Source: GH45 sp046704385 (lineage in GTDB: Bacteria > Bacteroidota > Bacteroidia > Bacteroidales > SZUA-534). Taken from it: DNA of 54,962 nt. Location: contig JBJKSB010000104.1 of assembly GCA_046704385.1 (NCBI GenBank), positions 1 to 54,962 of the forward strand, in the 5' to 3' direction. The notes below the pieces were generated by a model. That model searched no databases. It worked only from the letters and a program-made list of their open reading frames with translations, and was not told where the DNA came from. The stretch's first letter is position 1. Every line of letters begins with the position of its first letter. Shown one piece after another: positions 17,973 to 26,016 of this stretch. The translations under genes were made by a program, and so were the position numbers.

Positions 17973-18566
17973 ATGCCAAAAACTACCTGGAAACCCGGAA
18001 CCATGATTTACCCAGTGCCTGCCGTAATGGTAAGCTGCGGCAATAAACCTGAGAACTATAATATCGTTACCATTGCCTGGACAGGAACAATAAATTCCGA
18101 TCCTCCAATGTGTTATATCTCGGTGCGTAAAAGCCGTCATTCACATGCCATTATCAAGGAAACCGGAGAATTTGTAATAAACCTGACTACTAAAGACCTG
18201 GCAAGGGAAACAGACTGGTGCGGTGTTCGTTCGGGTAAAAAATTCGATAAATTCAAGGAAATGAACCTCACCCCAGTAAAAGCCCAATTTGTAGCAGCCC
18301 CGATGATAGAGGAATCGCCGATTAATATTGAATGTAAGGTTACCGAAATAAAAGAATTGGGAACGCACGATATGTTTTTAGCCGAAGTGGTTGCTGTTCA
18401 TGCTGATGATGCTTACCTCAACGAAGAAACAGGAGCCTTTGATCTTTCAAAAGCCAATCCTTTAGCATACTCTCACGGAAATTACTATAGTCTGGGAAAA
18501 CACATTGGTAAATTTGGCTGGAGTGTGGAAAAGAAAAAGACCCGCGCTAAACGGGCGAAACAGTAG
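17973..18566 (+). CDS. flavin reductase-like FMN-binding protein
   Basis: 197 residues, soluble. The fold is that of the flavin reductase-like domain: NIVTIAWTGTINSDPP, then CYISVRKSRHSHAII, GEFVINL, WCGVRSGKKFDKF and a final HIGKFGW. Family members bind FMN and either reduce flavins with NAD(P)H for partner oxygenases or act as flavoredoxins in anaerobes. No partner oxygenase is adjacent. It is the only soluble metabolic gene inside a block of membrane and glycan-type genes. Its last codon and stop (CAG TAG) form the first unit of a heptamer repeat array. Confidence 0.85.
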   Translation: MPKTTWKPGTMIYPVPAVMVSCGNKPENYNIVTIAWTGTINSDPPMCYISVRKSRHSHAIIKETGEFVINLTTKDLARETDWCGVRSGKKFDKFKEMNLTPVKAQFVAAPMIEESPINIECKVTEIKELGTHDMFLAEVVAVHADDAYLNEETGAFDLSKANPLAYSHGNYYSLGKHIGKFGWSVEKKKTRAKRAKQ

Positions 18567-18653
18567 GCAGTTTTCAGTCTCCAGTAAGCAGTTAAGTAAA
18601 TTGCCTTTAATATGCAACTATTCTGCAGACTGCCGATTGCCGACTGCCGACTG
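18561..18653. repeat. inverted arrays of CAGTNNN heptamers overlapping two stop codons
   Basis: From 18561 the top strand reads CAGTAGG, CAGTTTT, CAGTCTC, CAGTAAG, CAGTTAA. From 18653 the bottom strand reads CAGTCGG, CAGTCGG, CAATCGG, CAGTCTG, CAG. The two arrays face each other across a 27-bp spacer and can pair imperfectly. The first unit contains the stop codon of the flavin reductase. The bottom array encodes the last residues (QSAVGNRQSA) of the gene at 18618. Both genes converge here, so the element could act as a bidirectional terminator. Confidence 0.75.
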
Positions 18654-20735
18654 GATTATTCGTTTAATAGTCAAATCATCAAAATAGGCTGGTATATGTC
18701 CATTTTTGTTCCAACAATAAATTTTTAAATCTTTATTATCAGTCTCTTTTGTAACTGTATAATCTATTTCAATTTTAAACCAATTGCCGTCTCTCTCTAC
18801 CGGAGTACTTTCAAATTTATACAAGTTTCTATCAGGTGAAGATAATACCAATCCTGCTTCTGAATTATTGTTATTATAAAGCCAAGTACTAATTTTATAT
18901 CGATCGTGAATTTGCACTTCACTTAAGTAACATGTGAATCCATAAGGCGAATCCCCGGTTAATTTCGCAGCATATAAGCCAGAATGGGCAAATTCATTAG
19001 ATTGTGTATTCCCAAATTTGAACTTTTGCCCCAATGAGTTAATAAAATAGTTTCCCGAAGAATCAACCTGCTCTGCATCACAATTATAGCTTATAGTACT
19101 CTGACAGGCTAACGAGTCAAAAGATACCAGGTAGATGGTTTCCCCGGTCTGATTGTTGTTATAAACAATTTTCGATTTGGTGTCAATAGTTCTGTTGAGG
19201 CCATGAAGTTTTGAAGCTATTGAATTCTCCACCTTTTTATTCCCTGAGTAAAGGTATACTTCATTATATTTCCGTAATAAATCAATATATGAATATCCGG
19301 TTTTGTTTAAAGCATAGAAAGAGTTTTTCCAACCATGGTATACATACGAATCAGGATACAGGTTTTGTAACGAAGAGTCCCAATAATATTTAATCATTTC
19401 ATTTCCGGCCCAGGTAATTGCAAAAAACAGTGAATACTCCGGGTACGGGCAACCGTACTGTCGTGATATAATTAATTTTGGTTTATTATTAAAGTTCTTA
19501 TTTATAAAGGTTTTACTTTCAAAATAGGGTTTATTTTGTTCGCGTGACAATTTCCTGTTTGCCGGAATTTCCCTTAATTCATGACTAAATAAAAAAACCG
19601 CCAGACCAATGGTTAATAATGAATTTATCCAATTAATTTTTGGCCGGTTTTGGTGTTTAAAATATATGGAGTAAATCAGAAATAATTCAAAAGGAACCAA
19701 AATGATTGCCGGTGTTAAATAGAAGTATTTAAATTGTTTACAGATAACCACAACTATTATAAGTGTAGAGACTGTAAATCCTAATAAAGCCCTGAAATAG
19801 CTAGTATTTTTGAATTTTTTCTGAACAGAAGGTATATAATAAATCACAAGCGCAGTAACCATTAATAAAATGGTAATCGGAAATAATAGTTCTTTATGAA
19901 AAACTGTATTCAGGTTTTTTATAAACAGATGTTTATCCACAAAATTGGCGTTACCTGCTCCATAATGCCCACTATGAATAAACAACTTCTCTATCCAATC
20001 CCTGAAATAAACCCATCGGTTGAAAATAGGGAATGCAAATGCACTAAAAGATACCAGCGACAAAATGGATAAACTGATTTTCTTTTTATAACCTTCAACG
20101 AGTATAAAAGGTATTAGAATCAAAGGGGCAAATAATATTTTAATTGAGGTGCCAAAACCTATTATAATAGCAAAAACAATTACGAATTTGTCGATAAAGC
20201 CTTTATTTCGTTTGGATTGATCGGAATATAAAAACCAAATAACTGCGCTGATTAAAAAAAGTGCGGCTATAATTTCCAATTGTTCAACCATTACTCTTGC
20301 CTGTACTGCTATACCAGTTGAAATAAAGGGTGATAGCTGAATGAAAATACTGGAAAATATATTTTTAGTAAATCTAAAGAAAAATAAACCAACAAAAAGT
20401 AATGTAACGGCCTGTAAATAAATAATAGTGTAATTGATAGCATTTATATAAAAATCGGGGTTTTGAAATAAATCCATATCTAACGAACCTAGCCTAAATA
20501 AATGTACCACCCTAATAACCATAGCAGATAATATTTGTAAAGGAGTCCCGGGATGATCGAGATGCCATGGAAAACTTAAATGAGCCAGGTTCAAACCATT
20601 TATTAAATAACAGTATTCAGGATCAATGGTCTGTAGAGAATAACAATAAATAGATCCTTTTAAATAGTATCCATAGGCAATTAGCGTTAACGGAAGAATA
20701 AAAAGTAATAATTTATTATAATTCAGCTTTTTCAT
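18618..20735 (-). CDS. GT-C (GT39/PMT-like) membrane protein with C-terminal beta domain
   Basis: 705 residues. An N-terminal span is followed by IDPEYCYLINGLNL and WHLDHPGTPLQ, the acidic first loop seen in PMT/ArnT-type glycosyltransferases, then about ten membrane spans to residue 385 and a soluble part of 320 residues ending in a beta-sandwich-like region (YNCDAEQVDSSGNYFINSLG onward). This architecture parallels the gene at 13749. The likely role is transfer of a sugar from a polyprenyl carrier to a surface molecule, but this is inferred. The last ten residues before Glu-stop are encoded by an intergenic heptamer array, so the original C-terminus may have been shorter. The methyltransferase-GT2 fusion gene lies 25 bp upstream on the same strand. 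Confidence 0.7.
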   Translation of the reverse strand: MKKLNYNKLLLFILPLTLIAYGYYLKGSIYCYSLQTIDPEYCYLINGLNLAHLSFPWHLDHPGTPLQILSAMVIRVVHLFRLGSLDMDLFQNPDFYINAINYTIIYLQAVTLLFVGLFFFRFTKNIFSSIFIQLSPFISTGIAVQARVMVEQLEIIAALFLISAVIWFLYSDQSKRNKGFIDKFVIVFAIIIGFGTSIKILFAPLILIPFILVEGYKKKISLSILSLVSFSAFAFPIFNRWVYFRDWIEKLFIHSGHYGAGNANFVDKHLFIKNLNTVFHKELLFPITILLMVTALVIYYIPSVQKKFKNTSYFRALLGFTVSTLIIVVVICKQFKYFYLTPAIILVPFELFLIYSIYFKHQNRPKINWINSLLTIGLAVFLFSHELREIPANRKLSREQNKPYFESKTFINKNFNNKPKLIISRQYGCPYPEYSLFFAITWAGNEMIKYYWDSSLQNLYPDSYVYHGWKNSFYALNKTGYSYIDLLRKYNEVYLYSGNKKVENSIASKLHGLNRTIDTKSKIVYNNNQTGETIYLVSFDSLACQSTISYNCDAEQVDSSGNYFINSLGQKFKFGNTQSNEFAHSGLYAAKLTGDSPYGFTCYLSEVQIHDRYKISTWLYNNNNSEAGLVLSSPDRNLYKFESTPVERDGNWFKIEIDYTVTKETDNKDLKIYCWNKNGHIPAYFDDLTIKRIIQSAVGNRQSAE

Positions 20736-20760
20736 TTACCACTATCAAATTGATCGTTAA

Positions 20761-22167
20761 TTATTTGAATTTTAATTTTTTAGCAGCGAATAAACTCATA
20801 CGTAACAAAATTAAACCATGTTTAAAACGGCTAATTTGTGTAGAACCGTATTTGCGTTCTTTATATCGAACAATTATTTCAACAATTTTAAGATTTAGTT
20901 TGGCAGCTCCAAAAATAAGGTCAAAGTCTCCAAATGGGTCAAAATCACCAAAATACGAACGGTTATTTTTTATAATTTCATAATCTTTTTTGAACAAAAC
21001 TTTTGTGCCGCACAAGGTATCCTTTAACCTTTGCCCTAAAATAAACGATATAAAGGCTCCAAAAAATAGATTCCCCAACAGATTTAAAAAACGCATAGCT
21101 TCCTTTTCCATTGGATAAACCAAACGGCATCCGTTTATAAATTCGCCCTTATTAGTGGCCAAAGCGTTATAAAATTTAGGCATTTCTTCGGGGGGAGTGG
21201 TCAGGTCGGCATCCAGGATCATCAAAATATCTCCTGTTGCTACATCAAAACCTTCCCTGACTGCATTACCTTTTCCCTTTCCGCTTTGCTTTAAGGCAAC
21301 AATCTTATGATCTTTATATTTTTCTTTAACTTTTAATATTTCTTCCCAGGTATTATCGCTCGAATTTCCTTCAACAAAAATAAATTCCTGCCACTTGCCA
21401 AATTTCGGTGTCTGCAAAATGGCATTTTCGATATTACCCTTTTCGTTGCGGGCCGGTACTAAAATGGAAACTGAATATTCTTCGGATTCATCAACTATGG
21501 GATGAGCAACTATAAAATGAACCAGGCAAAGCTTGTTAATTAGTGGTAAGTTGGCCAAAATACGGTTAAAGATATAACCAATAATTGGTATCCTAATGGG
21601 TAATAAAACTTTATATTCTTTTTTAATTATTTCAAATCCTTCAATTTGCAATAGGTTATTAATATCGTTTGGTGTAAGCCAGTTTTGAATAGGTTGCTTT
21701 AGTTTTAACCTAAGAAATTCTGCTGTTTTTAATATCGGTTCCCAAAGACTGTTATAAGTTGAAATAACTATTTTGGTTTTTTTGTGACTTACTTTCTTCA
21801 ATTGAGAAAATGCCTGTTGCACATCCCAAAGACCCGTAAGCAAATCAGAAATAACTATATAATCGAATTTATCTTCAATAGTAATATTTTCAGTATCCAC
21901 TAAATTAAATTTAAGATTAGGAAACGATTCAGAAGCAATATGAACCATTTTTTCTGAAAAGTCGATACCAACACCTTCCGAAGGTTCAAGCGAAGCTAAT
22001 AATTCACCTGTTCCTGAACCTAATTCAAGTACTTTACTATTTTTAGGAATAAAGAAATTAAAATATTTTTCAAGCGTATGATGATAAAAACGATTCCTTT
22101 TTTTCCATTTTTTTCTCTTATCGGCAATAGAGTTAAAATACTGAATTGATTGTTCTTTGTCGGGCAT
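20761..22167 (-). CDS. fusion of SAM methyltransferase and GT2 glycosyltransferase
   Basis: 468 residues in two domains. The N-terminal class I methyltransferase (about 1-190) has the SAM motif VLELGSGTGELLASL (46-60) and the acidic GIDFSEKM. The C-terminal family 2 glycosyltransferase (about 232-430) begins SILVPARNEKGNIENAI, has GKGNAVREGFDVATGD and the metal-binding motif DAD at 319-321, and resembles dolichyl-phosphate mannose synthase/DPG synthase enzymes, which load a sugar onto a polyprenyl phosphate. There is no C-terminal membrane domain. It lies 25 bp upstream of the GT-C gene, in one operon, so it may make the lipid-linked sugar that the GT-C protein uses. The methylated product is unknown. 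Confidence 0.82.
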   Translation of the reverse strand: MPDKEQSIQYFNSIADKRKKWKKRNRFYHHTLEKYFNFFIPKNSKVLELGSGTGELLASLEPSEGVGIDFSEKMVHIASESFPNLKFNLVDTENITIEDKFDYIVISDLLTGLWDVQQAFSQLKKVSHKKTKIVISTYNSLWEPILKTAEFLRLKLKQPIQNWLTPNDINNLLQIEGFEIIKKEYKVLLPIRIPIIGYIFNRILANLPLINKLCLVHFIVAHPIVDESEEYSVSILVPARNEKGNIENAILQTPKFGKWQEFIFVEGNSSDNTWEEILKVKEKYKDHKIVALKQSGKGKGNAVREGFDVATGDILMILDADLTTPPEEMPKFYNALATNKGEFINGCRLVYPMEKEAMRFLNLLGNLFFGAFISFILGQRLKDTLCGTKVLFKKDYEIIKNNRSYFGDFDPFGDFDLIFGAAKLNLKIVEIIVRYKERKYGSTQISRFKHGLILLRMSLFAAKKLKFK

Positions 22168-22352
22168 ATTTAAGAATTAAATTGATAAACTCATATCAAA
22201 TTTGAATAAGATAAAATTTTTCAGATTGTGAATATACTTTATTCAAAAGCTAAATACCTAACAAAAGCTTACAATATTTTTAATATTCTCTTTTATTTAC
22301 CGAAATAATTTTTATACAATCTTTTATAGTCCATTTTAAAACCATTTAGCAG

Positions 22353-22474
22353 TCCTCAATCCTCTGTTGGCGGTTCATAGTCGGTAATAGGTTAACAATT
22401 AGTTTCATTTACAACCCTGTACCTTGCAACCTTGTAACCATATTGAAGACTGAGAACTGAAGGCTGAAGACTAA
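22353..22474. repeat. nested inverted microrepeats downstream of the frameshifted tonB-like gene
   Basis: The outer left arm TCCTCAA TCCTCTG (22353-22366) faces a bottom-strand array TCTTCAG CCTTCAG TTCTCAG TCTTCA (22472 down to 22445). Inside it, GGTTAACAA (from about 22392) faces TTGTAACC, and ACCCTGT ACCTTGCA ACCTTGTA forms a further short-period run. The stop codon of the restored tonB-like frame (22471-22473) lies at the edge of the right array. Confidence 0.6.
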
Positions 22475-23156
22475 AATGAATTACTCAACTTAAAACTAAT
22501 CGGGATAGTAAAGCATACACTAATAGGTCTCAGATTTTGCATTCCGGGATTCCATTTGGGCATATTATTCACCACCCGCAAAGCTTCCTGATCCAATAAA
22601 GATCGACACCTTTTTTAATGATGGCTTTTTCAATCCCACCACTCTTATTCACAATAAATTCAACATATACCCTACCCTGAATGTTGTTCTCACGAGCCTC
22701 CTCAGGGTATTGCAATTCTTTTTGCAGATATTTTCGCAAAGCTTCCATACCACCATCAAACTCAGGCATTTTTTCAGCATAATATACAAACTCAGGTTCT
22801 TCAACCACCTTTTCTTCTGGCATAGGAATAACAGGAATCGCAACTTCAGGTGTACCTTCACTTGAAAAATCAGGTGCCGGATCAACATTTTCAGTTTTAT
22901 TATCAACAATGTCTAAATTCTTAGGCACCTGTGGTTTAGGCAATTCAGGAGGTTCAGGTGGTTTCCTGCGTGTTATTGGCATAAACTCTTCAGGTATATC
23001 ATCCCGAATTTGGTTAGCAAGAATCATCATATTCTTTTCTTCTGAATGATATTGAAATGCCATTAAAACAGCGGTTAGGGTTACAACCATTCCTATTTCG
23101 AAGAACAAAGTTCTTTTATTTCGTAAATCAACATTGGGATTTTTTTTAAGTTTCAT
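22471..23156 (-). pseudogene. TonB-like energy transducer with a frameshift near its C-terminus
   Basis: From the ATG at 23156 the protein has a TM anchor (FFEIGMVVTLTAVLMAFQ), a proline-rich linker and a TonB C-terminal domain (YPEEARENNIQGRVYVEFIV). The frame is lost just after KKGVD (about 22598-22604) and stops early at 22569. In the next frame it continues as LLDQEALRVVNNMPKWNPGM to FTIPISFKLS and a TAG at 22471-22473, exactly matching the layout of the paralogue at 23272. One missing base explains everything; restoring it gives a protein close in length to the paralogue. It is a recent pseudogene or a sequence error. The truncated form lacks the last strand, so it should not work as TonB. 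Confidence 0.8.
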
Positions 23157-23271
23157 AGTGGTATTTTTTAGGTAAAACAATAGCCGGTTAAAAGCTTTAT
23201 GCGTTTAATTAATAATAAAAATTGAAGAAATTTATGTGAGAAACCCGGTAAAAATCCGGATGAATAAGAGG

Positions 23272-23949
23272 CTAATTCAGTTGAAAATTAATAGGTATGG
23301 TGTAGGATACATTTACAGCTTTCCCACGCTGTTTACCAGGAGTCCAACCGGTAAGGGTTTTTATTACCCGTATGGCTTCATTGTCAAGTGATGGATCTAC
23401 TCCACGGCTAACTTTAACTTTATCCACTTTTCCCTTACTGTTAACAATAAATTGCACATAAACTCTTCCCTGTATACAATTCTCCTTGGCTATTTCCGGA
23501 TACACGATCCGGCTCATAATATCCTTCATAAGAACCTTGTTTCCCCCAGGATAAACAGGCATTTCCTCAACTACATAAAAAATCTCGGGCTCGGTGTCGT
23601 CATCTTTTTCGTCATCCATTGCTATATTGGTGACAGGAGTATCCAGATCTCCTTCTGTATCCATGATATCAATGTCATCAATATTTTCGTCATCCTCAAC
23701 AATATCAAGCGTTTTAACCACCTGTGACTTCGGTTGTGGTTGTGGTTTTTGACGCTCGGTATGAATGGGCAACCATTCTTCATCTAAATTAAGATTCAGA
23801 TTTTCAGAAAGGTTTTCCGGGATCAGTTTGTCACTGGTTGTCCATTGAAAGGCTGCAAGAACACCTGCAATGGAAACCACCATTCCGATTTCAAAAAACA
23901 AAAGTCGTTTGCTTCTTAAATCCACTTTTTTATTTTTTTTTGTTTCCAT
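23272..23949 (-). CDS. TonB-like energy transducer
   Basis: 225 residues from the ATG at 23949; the frame is open to 23988 but METKKNKKVDLRSKRLLFFE aligns with the start of the neighbouring paralogue. One N-terminal membrane anchor (FFEIGMVVSIAGVLAAFQW), a linker rich in Pro, Gln and acidic residues, and a complete TonB C-terminal domain (YPEIAKENCIQGRVYVQFIV ... GVDPSLDNEAIRVI ... YTIPINFQL). TonB proteins couple the proton-motive force to outer-membrane receptors, usually with ExbB/ExbD, which are not in this window. The start of the downstream paralogue is 115 bp away, so they are probably a duplicated pair in one operon. Confidence 0.88.
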   Translation of the reverse strand: METKKNKKVDLRSKRLLFFEIGMVVSIAGVLAAFQWTTSDKLIPENLSENLNLNLDEEWLPIHTERQKPQPQPKSQVVKTLDIVEDDENIDDIDIMDTEGDLDTPVTNIAMDDEKDDDTEPEIFYVVEEMPVYPGGNKVLMKDIMSRIVYPEIAKENCIQGRVYVQFIVNSKGKVDKVKVSRGVDPSLDNEAIRVIKTLTGWTPGKQRGKAVNVSYTIPINFQLN

Positions 23950-24203
23950 AACTATAAATTTTAATCGTTTCTTAAAGGATAATTCCATATCAACATTTCC
24001 ATAAAAAATATTTCAAAACCGGATGATTTAATGAAAAAATTATCTTTTGTTTTTATTGATATTCAATTATTTGCAATTCAGGCATACATTCGGGGCTGCT
24101 AAAAGTTCAATTTTCTTTTATGGATACAACGGGTTTTTTACTCCATAATAAATAGTCTGATAGAGAAAAAAAAAACTGAATGGTTGATAAGTAATTATAA
24201 TAA

Positions 24204-24261
24204 TGGAATGTTGGAATTATGGAAAGATGAAACTGTTATTATGTATTTTTCCATTTTTCCA
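24204..24261. repeat. second inverted TGGAAnnn octamer element
   Basis: The top strand reads TGGAATGT TGGAATTA TGGAAAGA (24204-24227). The complement TTTTTCCA TTTTTCCA follows at 24246-24261. It shares its unit with the element at 636-702 but lies between divergent genes, so it is not a terminator of either. The rest of the 23950-24373 gap must hold both divergent promoters; I could not place them. Confidence 0.6.
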
Positions 24262-24373
24262 AATAAAAAAAACCAGGCAATTCTGTACAAGTCCAATGAA
24301 AATTTCGTTCTTTTAATATAAGCATAACCTTATTATACATATGAAGCTAATCAACCTCAATTTCAGGAAAAAG

Positions 24374-24928
24374 ATGCAGGAAAAAACTGACGATGAACTG
24401 GTTTTGTATTACAAACAATCCTTCGACACTGAAATTATTGGAGAATTATACAAACGCTATCACCATATAGTATTGGGTATCGCTTTAAAATATCTTAAAG
24501 ACACAGAACAAGCCCAGGATGCAGTACTCGATATTTTTAACCATCTTTTTGAGCAATTGCTTAAATACAAAATTGACGATTTTAAAAGCTGGTTACTAAC
24601 CGTTACGCGGAATTATTGCCTCAAACAAATTAAAGACCACAACCGGTATACACCTGTTGAATTTATAAATCAAAATATTCTAAGCATCAATTTTATGGAA
24701 AATGAACATGAAATTGATCATCATATTGACAAGGAAAAACAAATTGAAAAACTGGAGGAGGCTTTAACTAAATTAAAACCCGAACAAAAAGAATGTATTA
24801 GTATGTTTTACATTGAAGATAAAAGCTATCAGGATATATCAGAAATTACCGGATACACTATTAAAAAAGTAAAAAGTTATATACAGAACGGAAAAAGAAA
24901 CCTTCAGATACTTATGACTAAAAAATAA
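24374..24928 (+). CDS. ECF-type RNA polymerase sigma factor
   Basis: 184 residues from the ATG at 24374 (MQEKTDDELVLYYKQS); an upstream ATG at 24341 would add 11 basic residues. Region 2 (about 15-85) has GELYKRYHHIVLGIALKYL, the segment DTEQAQDAVLDIFNHLFE and the DNA-melting stretch FKSWLLTVTRNYCL. Region 4 (about 125-180) has LKPEQKECISMFYIEDKSYQ and the helix-turn-helix ITGYTIKKVKSYIQNGKRNL. It redirects RNA polymerase core to its own regulon. The membrane protein 7 bp downstream is probably its anti-sigma factor. The divergent tonB-like pair may be a target, which is only a guess from position. Confidence 0.9.
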   Translation: MQEKTDDELVLYYKQSFDTEIIGELYKRYHHIVLGIALKYLKDTEQAQDAVLDIFNHLFEQLLKYKIDDFKSWLLTVTRNYCLKQIKDHNRYTPVEFINQNILSINFMENEHEIDHHIDKEKQIEKLEEALTKLKPEQKECISMFYIEDKSYQDISEITGYTIKKVKSYIQNGKRNLQILMTKK

Positions 24929-24935
24929 TTGATGT

Positions 24936-25589
24936 ATGAAAGAATTATACCATTTTGATTATAAATGCCCCTCATCAGCAGATTACGAAATTTACCTGAA
25001 CAATACAGGTACACCGGAATTTTTGCTGGCTTTTAATTTGCACTTAAAAAAATGCAAATTATGTACCGAGGCTGTCGAAGGTTACAAAAGTATGCAAATT
25101 ACAGATATCAGATCAGCCACTCAACAGGTTTCCCAAAAGCTTCTTCCAAAAACCAGATCCATTGTAAATGCCCAGGTTTTAGCTTATGCAGCCTCTGTAG
25201 CAATTTTACTCGGAATTGCCTCATTCATTCTTTTTGGAAAATCAAAAGAAAACCTTGCACAACATGATACAGCCTTCGATTATAGTATGCTTGAAAATAA
25301 TGGCCCTAATATCAATAAAACCTTAGCTCCAAAATCATCCGAACAGTTCATTTATATTGGTTCATGCGATAAAATTGCTTATAATGACCAGTTTTTATCA
25401 CCCAGTGAACTGGAAAAAAAGCTAAAAGCTCAAAAAAACGTAAGCAGTATTACCATAGAAGTTGGCACTAATAATTACGAATGCGCCAATCAGATTATAA
25501 ATAATATTAAAAAAGACCAGTCGGCTCCGGTAATTACATTTTCAAAAACGGGGGGTATAAAAAAACTAACCTCCTGGGAGGGGATGTAG
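24936..25589 (+). CDS. putative membrane anti-sigma factor
   Basis: 217 residues. A short cytoplasmic N-terminus has His36, Cys40 and Cys43 (HLKKCKLC), the H-x3-C-x2-C pattern of zinc-binding anti-sigma domains. One membrane span follows (about 82-100), then a periplasmic part of about 115 residues ending in a compact segment (FIYIGSCDKIAYND to ISSITIEV-like strands) that I do not recognise. Only 7 bp separate it from the sigma factor gene. The zinc-finger assignment rests on the motif and position alone. Its stop codon lies inside a perfect inverted repeat. Confidence 0.65.
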   Translation: MKELYHFDYKCPSSADYEIYLNNTGTPEFLLAFNLHLKKCKLCTEAVEGYKSMQITDIRSATQQVSQKLLPKTRSIVNAQVLAYAASVAILLGIASFILFGKSKENLAQHDTAFDYSMLENNGPNINKTLAPKSSEQFIYIGSCDKIAYNDQFLSPSELEKKLKAQKNVSSITIEVGTNNYECANQIINNIKKDQSAPVITFSKTGGIKKLTSWEGM

Positions 25590-25597
25590 GAGGTTAG
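25566..25597 (+). promoter_or_regulatory. hairpin spanning the anti-sigma stop codon
   Basis: CTAACCTCCT and AGGAGGTTAG form a perfect 10-bp stem around a 12-base loop, with the TAG stop (25587-25589) at the edge of the loop. No T-run follows, so it is not a classical terminator. It could protect the 3' end of the mRNA or slow termination. Confidence 0.55.
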
Positions 25598-26016
25598 AAA
25601 ATAGGGTGTTTCTCAAAAGGGTATTTTCATGGGCTAATCCAGCGTATCTTTAATGCTAAATTATTTCCTTTTTTGTTGACACTAAAGTATACAATGTCCA
25701 CAACATATTTTTTGCAAATAAATAAATGGTACAATCTATTTTTTATTCGGATCGGTTTAATTTATAATTGGTATTTTAAGTTTCTGCCAAACTCCCCCAT
25801 TTCAGCATAAATCCAATAATTCAGATCATTTCATAGAAATAAACATGCCTTAATATTGGTGCTTTTTGTTATAATTTGAACAGGAACATGAAAATCTTAA
25901 CTTTATACCAGCCAACTTGTTTGTCTGAGTGACCGGTTAAATTATAATCCCGTACAACAGGTACAATTATATTTATAAGGTTTAATTAACAGTGATGCAT
26001 TTAAAAACTTTAAAAT
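25598..26016. other. intergenic region without recognisable features
   Basis: About 420 bp of AT-rich sequence lie between the anti-sigma gene and the ChaN-like gene. I see no ORF, RNA gene or strong repeat. The promoter of the ChaN-like gene should be in its right half. Confidence 0.4.

Noticed and set aside
24204..24261. Terminator of the tonB-like or sigma operon
   Set aside because: It lies between divergent gene starts, upstream of both, so neither transcript would reach it at its 3' end.
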